Notes under the pieces: generated by a model
Told to the model about the DNA's origin: nothing
Databases searched by the model: none
The model's input: the letters and a program-made list of their open reading frames with translations, nothing else
Program-made: the position numbers and the translations under genes
Assembly: GCF_964355755.1 (NCBI RefSeq)
Contig: NC_092672.1
Span: 1,674,001 to 1,738,000 of the forward strand
DNA length: 64,000 bases
Direction: 5' to 3'
Origin: Antedon mediterranea
Lineage: Eukaryota > Echinodermata > Crinoidea > Comatulida > Antedonidae
Part shown: in pieces, positions 45,550 through 56,100 of the stretch
Layout of the letters: every line of letters starts with the position of its first letter
How positions within the stretch are numbered: position 1 is the first letter of the stretch

Positions 45550-46087
45550 TGCAGCTGTTTATTTTTTCCTCCATGCATTGACATACGGCTAGTTGTAGGT
45601 AACAGCGCCACCAATGACAGCAAATTATGCAAATTACTTAAATGTTTTTCTTTAAATAACTATAAATAAGTGTCGGTTATTACTTTCTCATTTAAAAATA
45701 CTACTACTACGTGGTGTAACTGAAAACACTATTGTCTGCTAATGCCTTACAAGAATATTATACGCAACTTTGTTGTTACGGCAAATGAATCCATTGCAAA
45801 TTAAATTTTAAAAATAAGTTCTATTGTTTACGGAATACCGGTATGGTATCGTGTATTTGACATAATGTTATGGTTAATGGTTTAAATTTGTATATAGCGC
45901 ATTTACAAATAGTCTATGCGCTGTGAACCCATGTTACAGTTTTCAACTACATGCTTCGACTCCCCTAAGGGCTACGTCATGTTAGTGCAGCCACAAAAAG
46001 GCGCTCTCTCGTCTGACCACATTTTTATATTATTATGTACAAAAATGTATTTCTTTCCATATTGTCTTTGTATGTTTCATTTAAGCG

Positions 46088-46226
46088 TGGTTCCTTCCCA
46101 TTGGTGGAGGAAACGCAGCGACGTACGCGCAATGTAATTTGGCCAATCACGAGCGAAAGTTCGGATGATCGCCCGTTGGTTGGTCAATTAGCACGTACCG
46201 TACGTCCCTGCGTCCAATGAGCTTTA
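46088..46226. mobile_element. CCAAT-box MITE, family 2 (between GPCRs)
   Basis: GTGGTTCCTTCCCATTGG, inner TTTGGCCAATCACGA and the inverted GGTTGGTCAATTAG mark this diverged copy. Confidence 0.65.
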
Positions 46227-46859
46227 AAGTTTACATGACCTTCACAATGTATACACACAACTGCGCAGTGTTAATTAGACTAAATTAGTAATAATTCATT
46301 TATTATTGTGGTAGTACTATTCCAATCAAATATAGATGTAAATCAAAATTTTTGTTCAGTTGTACGCGTATTTATGTACACGTACATGTTAACAATAATT
46401 AATCGTTTCCAATCGAATTTATCAACCATGGGATATGAGCGTAACCAATGGAGATTAAAGAAGTAGAGTATTGATACAAATACAATATGTTACTGACGAT
46501 CGAACGCTAACCAATGCTGCTCATTAGAGTGATTGGGTAGATACGAGTCATTCCCGCATCTTAGGTGTAAAGGGGAGATGAATAGAGTTGGACACGTTCA
46601 ATAATCAAAAGTACTATAGGCCTAAATCAAGAAGAATGAGTTAGTCAGTTCACAGATGAAGATGGATGTGCCAAGAATGGAAGATGACAACGATTATATA
46701 CAGCGTTGACATGGAAACCTGAAACGCGAAAGAAAGTTAGACGTACGATTCCCTTTCACACGGTTTAAGAATATTCGATTTGAAGGAGAAACTAAATTAC
46801 AACTGAACCAATCGAAATTACATCTGATAAATGCGAAACCTGTAATTCCGTGTTTACGC

Positions 46860-47482
46860 GGGACTCGTCCATCATAACATTTTAATTGAATATCTCCGAA
46901 GGACAATACATTAATAATTAACGATTTGAGCTTTAAAAGAAGGCCATCGCAGTAATAGTAGATCATCAGTACACAGCATTCGTATGAGGAAGTAACATGA
47001 AGTCTTCTTTTAAAAATCAATGTTTCCACCTCTTTGGTCGCAGATCATGAAGAATTAACAATTTATGCTTTAAGAGAAGACGTTTATAGGTAGTTGGAGA
47101 TCATCAGAGCCGATGTCTTATGATTAAGGAAAGAAATTATATAGAAACAAAAGTATGAAAAGGCATGTCTATAGTTTGTACAGCAATGTGTCTACCTCTT
47201 TGGTAGCAGATCATGAAGAATTAAAAATGTGTGCTTTAAGAAAAGACCTTTCTGGGTAGTTGGGAGATCAGAGCCGCTGTCTTATGACCAAGGAAAGAAA
47301 TTATATAGAAACATAGTTTGAAAAGGCATGTCTATAGTTTGTACAGCAATGTGTCTACGTCTTGGGTGGTAGATCATGAAGAACTAACAATTTTTGCTTT
47401 AAGCGAAGACTTTACAGGCAGTTGTAGGTCAGAGTCGCTTTCTTAAGGAACTACAATTATTAGTTTAATATAGTTTGAAAGC
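46860..47482 (+). repeat. Tandem ~160-bp array derived from the start of the second GPCR gene
   Basis: The segment with CAGCAATGTGTCTAC starts at 47181, 47344 and, in the gene itself, 47500; a more diverged unit (AATCAATGTTTCCACCTCTT) is at 47014 and traces of another before it. Periods are about 163, 163 and 156 bp. Each upstream unit resembles the gene from its ATG through the codons for STSWVV, but has frameshifts and stops. Confidence 0.85.
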
Positions 47483-47485
47483 CAT

Positions 47486-48553
47486 ATGTCTAGTTTGTAC
47501 AGCAATGTGTCTACGTCTTGGGTCGTAGATGACCAAGAGTTTGCAATAAGTGATGACGTCTTCGTATTTGGAATCGTCATCATTTGGATCATCACATTCG
47601 TCACCATATTTGGAAATGCTTTAGTTTTAGGCTCATTTATCCGAGATGAAAAAATACGATCAAAACCTGCGAATGTTTTTATTTTGGTAATGTCGATAGC
47701 TGACCTCACGATAGGTCTTGTCTCTCTACCATTATGTAATATCTGGATCATGCAAAGTGTGTGGACTTTCGGTGAAATAATCTGCAAAGTTTATTTATTT
47801 CTAGATTATTTAGCATGTGGGGTATCTTCAGGATGCATTTTTTTACTAAGTTTAGATCGATACTGGATGGTGAAGAAAAATTTAAAATATAAATCGTTTA
47901 TGACTCATAGAAAGGCTTGGATATTCGCTGCAATCGTAATAAGTTATTTCGTTATTTACTACGTCGTTACGGCTTTCTTCTGGGAATCCATAAGCGGTAC
48001 CGATAACATTGATTATTCAGAAGAATGTGAATTGAACAGCAAGAATAACTTAACCTTCAACATCATTGAAATTTGCGTCGAATTTTCACTAACGTTGATT
48101 GTACTGGTATATCTAAACGTACATGTTTTTATTGCGGTTAGTAATTGGTCGACGGGTAAATCTCTTCAGAAGAGCATTGTGAGCAAGAACAACTCGGAAG
48201 GTAACACAGCGTCAGAGAAACTCGAGTCAATTCGGCGATCTCATAATGAAAGTATGCAAATGCGAAAGGCCGCAACTATGCTGGGATCACTCGTATTAGC
48301 GTTTCTCATTTGTTGGACTCCTTATCACATTGTACTTATTTGCGGTACTCTAGAAGTAGAGGGTATTAATGATTTTGTATGGACGACTGTAGGCTACGTC
48401 TTATGGTTTAATTCCTCGTTGAATCCAGTTATATACGCTGCGACTAACGTCCAGTTTCGGAAGAATTTCATCGAAATGTGTTGCGGAAAAAAAACTAAGT
48501 TAAATAACAATTCGCGAACATTTTCTCATCCGCCGTCCAATGAAATGCGTTAA
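47486..48553 (+). CDS. Intronless class A GPCR, aminergic type, paralogue of the 42980 receptor
   Basis: 355 residues in one exon. It shares with the first receptor RSKPANVFI after TM1, FGEI.CK before TM3, LSLDRYWMVxK, AFLICWTP in TM6 and QFRKNF after TM7, so the two are tandem duplicates. Landmarks: Asp107-Tyr108, 17 residues before the DRY Asp (124-126), CWTPY (276-280), NPVIY (313-317), and Cys100 with Cys181 for the disulfide. N-glycosylation sites are present at NVS near the N-terminus and NLT in the second outer loop. The third inner loop is short and the tail is basic, then serine-rich. The ligand is unknown but an amine is expected. The start codon lies inside a tandem array whose other units are broken copies of this 5' end. 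Confidence 0.9.
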   Translation: MSSLYSNVSTSWVVDDQEFAISDDVFVFGIVIIWIITFVTIFGNALVLGSFIRDEKIRSKPANVFILVMSIADLTIGLVSLPLCNIWIMQSVWTFGEIICKVYLFLDYLACGVSSGCIFLLSLDRYWMVKKNLKYKSFMTHRKAWIFAAIVISYFVIYYVVTAFFWESISGTDNIDYSEECELNSKNNLTFNIIEICVEFSLTLIVLVYLNVHVFIAVSNWSTGKSLQKSIVSKNNSEGNTASEKLESIRRSHNESMQMRKAATMLGSLVLAFLICWTPYHIVLICGTLEVEGINDFVWTTVGYVLWFNSSLNPVIYAATNVQFRKNFIEMCCGKKTKLNNNSRTFSHPPSNEMR

Positions 48554-48745
48554 GAACCTACTTAGACGATATTAATTAGAACTAATGAGTTTTATAAGGA
48601 TAATTCATTACGTTATCAATCAAGTACTTATCTATTATATTATCATCATCAACTTGACCGAACTATGTTTTATGAAATTCATAAGTCATTTTTAATTGTA
48701 TTGAAAATAATCGTTTGGTCATGTCGTTATTAACCAACGTCGTTG

Positions 48746-48877
48746 CTTGGTTTCCACTAGGACGCACAATGACATAGGGCGCGCCGCAACTACTTTGACC
48801 AATGTGATTATCCGAACTGCCGATTGTGATTGGTCAACTCACCTGCGTTGTGTCTACGTCAATGAGTGGGAACCAAC
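48746..48877. mobile_element. CCAAT-box MITE, family 2, most complete copy
   Basis: CTTGGTTTCCACTAGGACGC on the left faces GAGTGGGAACCAACC on the right; inside are TTTGACCAATGTGA and TTGTGATTGGTCAA in inverted order. Confidence 0.82.
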
Positions 48878-49462
48878 CTTCAATCATGCTTACATCACGT
48901 ACATATTGTTCATACCAGCCTTTATTCATTATTGCCGTATGCAAATTTAGATTAGTTGTACGACTACCGAGTATTGTGAATTTTAAATGTTACGCTATAT
49001 TTACATTTACAGTGTTTGTAATTTAAAGATTGTATTTCTTGTCATTGTATAAAGATAGATTAACATATTTTGGCACTAATGGCGTTTCATACGTACAATA
49101 CTACAGTTTAGTTTTACGGACAAAACCCGAAACGTGGACTAACCATGGACTAACATAAACACGACAATATTAACAACTAGTCTAAATTGAATGTGAATGT
49201 ATAGTATGTTGTGTAATAAATTAAAAAACGAAACAAAGACTACATTAAATGAGTTGTTTTAACCCAATTAATTCAAAGAATTTTGCAGAGTAACATCGAT
49301 AATATGAAACAAGATCTTCCCAATTAGCCCCCCACTACAAAAAATCAACTATACAAAAAGAAATTTGATATTTATAATCGATCTTGGTTTTATTAGTTCA
49401 CTGTTATTGGTTTTAATTTTGTTCTCATCAACATAATTTGTGTATATACATACAAAGTGTGT

Positions 49463-49832
49463 ATTGGCACTGTAGCCCAGTGGCTAAAATGCTTTACCAA
49501 TGATCCCAGGGTCCTCTGTTTAAATCCCAGGGTCCTGTGTTGGAATCCAGGGTCATGTGTTGGAATTCAGGGTCATGTGTTTATATCCCAGGGTCCTGTG
49601 GTGGAATCCAGGGTCGTGTGTTTAAATCCCAGAGTCCTGTATTTAAATCCCAGGGTCATGTGTTGGAATCCAGGGTCCTGTGTTTAAATCCCAGGGTCCT
49701 GTGTTTAAATCTCAAGGTCCTGTGTTTAAATCGCAGGGTCCTGAGTTTAAATCCCAGGGTCCTGAGTTTAAATCCCAGGTTCCTGTCTTAAAATCTCATG
49801 GTCTTGTGTTTAAATCCCAGGATTCTCTCCCA
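49463..49832 (+). mobile_element. tRNA-derived SINE whose B-box region has expanded into a ~22-bp array
   Basis: A head (GTAGCCCAGTGGCTAAAATG) aligns with the SINE at 9569. Where the B box GGTTCAAATCC is expected, a unit of the form CAGGGTCCTGTGTTTAAATC is repeated about 15 times with variation. Each unit corresponds to the SINE segment CAAGGGTCCTGGGTTCAAGTC, so the array grew from the B-box region. Confidence 0.75.
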
Positions 49833-50167
49833 GGGTTTACACTAATGTCAATCAATAGAAAATAACATCAAATTATATTTCACTATACCTAATAGATAGA
49901 ATGTAAACGAAGAGGGTCTAGAAACCTCATGCATCACTTTTAGTAGCCTTGTAGATCACCTCCAATAAGGAGAGTTACCATAGGATATACTATCTTCATT
50001 TTTCATAACGCATATTAAAAAATCATTTTCTTAATACCGACAATTGAATCCACTACAATTATATTCTTTCTGCATGATCAAATGTAACACCAAGATGGGG
50101 CAAGACGTAGCCCTACTATCGTGCGCTTCAACTGTGGTAAGCCTAAAACAATCAACCGCAATGACTC

Positions 50168-53100
50168 TCACCTCCATGCTTGGTTGAGTGATTTGATGGC
50201 AGCCAGTTTTTTGGTGATGACGGCGGCGACAACTAGGCCTACCACAACAGTTGCAATAAGGAGGTAATCAAAGTCCTGATTGAGCACATCAAACAGTTTA
50301 GATGGGGAAATCCTGGTGTAGTAATAATCTAAAAAAAGATTTAACATTTTTGGCTTAAAGATGTCCCCCAAAAACATGAAAAATAAAGATTAATAAAATC
50401 AGACTTTGCGTAGGCCTAAGCTAAGCTATTCATTCGTGTAGATCAAAAAATTTAAATTACATTTTTTTTTCAGGAAAATAATTTTTTTACGATCCAGTTT
50501 TTCGTCAAAGTAAATAACTGTTATTTGACATTAAAATGGAATATTCAACAAAAAATCTTTATTTAGGGGACAATATATCTTTAATTGATGATTCAAAACA
50601 GACACTAAATTCTGAGAGAGCTTTATTTTTTTGAATCGCATAGAAATGTTGTCATTAAAATATTTCATTGTATACAAATATATTACCTAGGCCATATGCC
50701 AAGACTAGACAGGTGGACTCAAGCCCTGCTGGAGATGTGTGTATACCTTCTACACCGAATACCTGCAATTAGAAAGATTAAACAGAATAACATTTACAAA
50801 TAATGAATTATGTTGTTTTTCTTTCACTTTCCTGAACCACTGAAGAACAACTTAAGCTCTGTCTACACCATCGAGGTAGTTGGACAAAAAAGTGTGATGT
50901 GCCCAAACATGATAGTGATATGCTTAAATATGGTATTGATATGACACATCACACAAGTTTGATAGTGTAGACAGAGCTTTACACAAATATTGTGGAGAAT
51001 TATTGAATAATACTTACTGATTGGTTATAATTAATAAATGATAAATACGGAAGAGGAATTTCTGGTAGATATGGTATTAACCCTTCCTCTCTGTGTTCAG
51101 GGAGGGGTACGGTTGGGCGTCGAGGATCAAGTAGCCGTTTGGGAATGACAACAAGACCGCCAGATTGTAGCGATACTAAAGTAAAAATACAGTTTATTAA
51201 TTAGATACATTAAAACATATTTATATTGGAAAAATCATGTGAGGATTGAACTCTGACCTCTGACACTAGGTCAGGATTGAACCTTGGGATTGGAAGGCAC
51301 TACAATTATATTAACCTGTCATATACAGTATATCAGAAAATATTTCTTGTTCTAACAACAATCAATAAATACTATAAAGTAACTTACATATAATATTTTT
51401 ATTTGTGATTCCTTTCTCAGTGTGTGACACGGCCATCGCTTGAACCAAAGAGGGTAGGATATAGGACTGGCGCTCAACCAGTGGAGAATCAATTGCATCC
51501 AAAGATGAAAACGCTGTACTATTTTTCTGTATTTTTCCCTCGTAAAGTTCCAAAGCGGTGATTTCTGCTCGTCTATGTTTACTATTCCAATATTGGTACT
51601 AACAAAAAAACAATATTTAAAACAAGCGATAGTGATATACAGTTAAAAATGTATACAATACTCAGGTAGATTTAATTTAGTAAAATTAAAATTAAATTAA
51701 ATTAAAATCTAAATTAAATAGATTTAATTTAGAAATCCTAAAACAAAGTTATACAGTATATCAGTTTATCTTCATTTGGTTTTTGTTTATCAAGCTATTA
51801 TATGAAGGTACTGTATTGTTCAATTCTTTATTTTGTAAAATTGAACTCAAATTTACCCATACCAACTTTATAATATTTAATAACATAATAAAGAAATTAG
51901 GACAATGAGTTTGGGTCTGTTGCTCAGTGTGTGTACTATAATAATATTAATATTATCCATAAATCAATATCTAATTACAAATTGTAATTAAAGGCATAAG
52001 GGCACAGCAAAGAAACTTGATCAAAAGATGTGATTAGATCTCAATTAATCTTTGATCATTTCAATTCTGTATATCCTCTAGTATAATCCCACCCCAATGA
52101 AAATTATTATTATTTGATTTAATGTTATATGATTATACCCAAGGACATAAGGTATTTATAGTCCAGTGTTCTCCCAGCCAGATACTGTAACAAATTGCTT
52201 CAAAGAAATGGTATTAAAATGGGTGTCTAGTAGTGGTAGGCTTAGCAACTAAAACAGGACCAATAGTCTGATGTATTTTGTCAATTTTAATGAACCAGGA
52301 ACCAGTAAGAAATCATTCAGATGTAAATTCACATTGGAAATCAAAATATCACATTACAGATTACATTTTTATCAAGAATTTTCAACCAAAACCTTGGGAT
52401 GATCAAAATAGACAATTATAATTCATTTTTTAATCAAGTAAATTGAAATCAGATCCTATTAAACTTTTCCACATGAAATCTTAGTCAGGAGTATTATGAA
52501 CTATAAGCAGAACATGACATTTAATTATTTAGAGTGTGAATTAAACAGTAACCTTCTATTTCTAAAAATAGATTTGATCCAAGACGTACCAAAAGGAATC
52601 AAATTAATCATATTTTCGCAATCAAATTACTTAATGGAAATGTTCCCGATAAGCAGTCTTTTTTTAAACGCATTTTTAAGTTTCACAGATTTCATTGTGG
52701 TTTACATTTAAAGAGAGAGATCAAATTAATCTACTGAATTTACTGCAGTAACTACAATGATTACTGCAATAAAATATGACTTTAGTTTGTTTCAGAGACA
52801 TTTATGAAGCAGGCAATAACAAATAACATTGCAAAAGAGTAAACAACATTTAGTTACTGCAGTAACTGCTGCAGCAGAAAATGTTGACATGATATTTGTC
52901 AAAAATGGCGTTTCATATTTGTATGAGTTTATTACGCAAAAATGTATTTATAGTTTATAATATGCAGCTTATGTTGAATAGTTACAATATTCTTGTTTCT
53001 TCTGTGTAGTAATAATAATATGCTCTTTGACTATAAGATGTATAATAGATATTTTAGATGCATGAGCTACACACAGTATTTCTAAACTGTTAATAAATAA

Positions 53101-56100
53101 AATAAGAAATGTATTGTGCAGTTGGTTTCTGTGCATCTATTTGGATATGGATATACTGTAACATTTTCAAAATAAAAGAAATTGAATTGAAGATAAAAAC
53201 ATGACCATTAAGTTTCAATCTCTTATTATTACTCTGTATTTTTAAATAAATAAAATAAGCCTTTTGAAACCACAAACAATAAGAAGCAATTTGTGTATAC
53301 ATTGCTTGAGTGATTCTTCTATGTAACCTTGCAAATAGAAAAGATGAAAATACTTCAAAGTCTACTACTATTTCAAGTAGAAATATTGATTTTTTTTCTC
53401 TATTGGTTATTAAAAAATCATGCGAACAATAAAACAAACCGGAAAAAGGAACAAAAAAACTGTTAAGTTAACAAAAAACCCAACAAGATTGCGCAACGTA
53501 CTTAATAACCTTAATGCAAGACAGGAAGGTTGAAACCTTTCATCGTTTTTAAAGAGTAAACTTTAATTAAAAATGCTCTCACACAATTGATAAATGAAAA
53601 TGCACACGCACGAAATAAAAGGTGATTACTTACAGTTATCCAGTTCTCTGAATGTACCACATAAAGTGGTCCTTCAACTCGTTTGTGGTCCATACTAAAC
53701 ACGATCGCTCCATTTACAACATCAACAAGAAAAACGCTTAGACGAGCTAAACAAAGCGCATAGAAGAACAATTATAACATATAGCCTTAAGTTCTATAAA
53801 GAAAACTTAAGGTGGTTGGGTTTAGATGACTACATCTCTTCTTGAGTATCTACTTCAATTATGTCATCAAAATTACCAAACAATTTAAAAATATCAAATC
53901 CACAATTAGTGAGAATGCTTGTATGCAAAGAAAAATTAAACTTTTAGACAAAAGACAGTTTAAAATAATGAAATACAGACAAGTCGAACAAACACGAAAT
54001 TTAAAAAAAAAACTGACCTTTTGAGGCAGCATCACTGCCCTCTGTTGTCACGACAACGAGATTAGGGTTAAGGTATTTGTAAAGCACAGTCCTGTCTCCA
54101 AGAACTCTACCTAGAGAATGCACTTCCTCTGGGGACAAAAATAAAAGCAAAATAATCTTTAAGCTCTGTCATAATTCTTAAGCTCTGTCTACACTATCAA
54201 ACTGTATGTGAAAATTTGATGTGCCTATATATGGACACGATTACATCATATCACTACTATATTTGGACATATCACTACCATATTTGGGCACATCACACTT
54301 TTTGTAAAACTAGTTTGATAGTGTGGAGAGAGCTTTACAGGTCACAGGTCACCCTCTCAAATCATACATTTCATGTTTAGCATTATATGCCTGTAATTCT
54401 TTTTGATGTGTTTACCTGTGGCACGTTTAGCATAAACGCCTGTAATTCTTCTATGTTTACCTGTGGCACGTTTAGCATAAACGCCTGTAATTCTTATATG
54501 TTTACCTGTGGCACGTTTACCATAAACGCCTGTAATTCTTTTATTATGTGCTTACCTGTGGCACATTTAGCATATATGCCTGTAATTCTTATGTTTACCT
54601 GTGGCACGTTTAGCATAAATGCCTGTAATTCTTTTATATGTGTTTACCTGTGGCACATTTAGCATAAATGCCTGTAATTCTTTTATATGTGTTTACCTGT
54701 GGCACGTTTAGCATATAAGCCTGTAATTCTTTTATATGTGTTTACCTGTGGCACGTTTAGCATAAATGCCTGTAATTCTTTTATTATGTGCTTACCTGTG
54801 GCACGTTTAGCATAAATGCCTGTAATTCTTTTATGTGTTTACCTGTGGCACGTTTAGCATATAAGCCTGTAATTCTTTTATTATGTGTTTACCTGTGGCA
54901 CGTTTAGCCTATAAGCCTGTAATTCTTTTATGTGTTTACCTGTGGCACGTTTAGCATATAAGCCTGTAATTCTTTTATATGTGTTTACCTGTGGCACGTT
55001 TAGCATAAATGCCTGTAATTCTTTTATTATGTGCTTACCTGTGGCACGTTTAGCATATATGCCTGTAATTCTTTTTGATGTTGGTGGCAATTTAATCCTC
55101 CATATCTCTTGCGCCTCAATCTTCTTGTTAGCTGTGATGACAAGTGTCAGGCCAGACATTGATGCGGTCTCTTTCTCCGCAGTGAACATGAATACAGAAC
55201 CAATATTCTCTTTTATGATATTGAAAGAACTTGTGGGATAAAGATGAACCTTTTAATAAAAGATAACAGAAATGATATTGTAGAGGAAAATAATAAATAT
55301 AAGAGATATATAATAAATATGCAAATGTGAACTTTTGCCCTTCAACTTTGACCTTCAATGGTTTTAATAACATATTATTGCACAATGCTTCTAAGCGCTT
55401 TACATTTTGTATATAATATAATTTCTATATTTTATTTTGTAATACCTTATAAGGTAACTTTCAATATTATACCTTATTTGGTCATTTCCATACCTTATAA
55501 GGTCATTTCCATACCTTATAAGGTCACTTCCATACCTTATTAGTGTCATCCAGTAGGAGTATTGGTTTTAGAAAGTCAGAGTCCATAATACCAACGATGC
55601 TAAGTTGCTTTAATTTGAACTTAAGTTCTTTTCCGTACGGATGTTCCTCAAACAACTGACTTGGTTTACCAGTTATAGGGTTAAAGGAATGAATGAAGGT
55701 CATTCCAGATGTCTACAAACGAAAGAGAAGATTTATAAAACTAACATAGGAAAGGTATAATGTATATTACTAAAGCTCTGTTTACACTATCAAACTTGTT
55801 ATAATAACTGTATAAAAAAACAGCATTAGCCAATGGAGCAGTAATTAGCCTTCATCTATGAAGTTTGCTCCTAATGAAAGAAGAAGAAAATGTGATGTGC
55901 CCATATACGGGGGTTACCCCGGTGAATTAGTACATCACAGCCACTGATCACCAACTGGGTCCTCTGGGAGACCAGTCTTTGACTGAAGAGGTTACCCAGT
56001 ATAAATATATATTTCAATCATATAAAACCAGCATGACATAGTAATCAAATGAAATTTAAATGGAAACATTTATTTAACGATGTATTGGCCCCCTGAAAAA

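Larger units (their letters stand above)
43997..47485. other. Spacer between the two GPCR genes
   Basis: No gene recognised. It contains a 29-bp-arm hairpin, three MITE-type elements and, at its end, a tandem array built from the start of the second receptor gene. Confidence 0.6.
48554..50167. other. Spacer between the second GPCR and EMC1
   Basis: Holds a CCAAT-box MITE and a SINE with an expanded tail, and a candidate AATAAA at 49215 for the receptor. No further gene seen. Confidence 0.6.
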
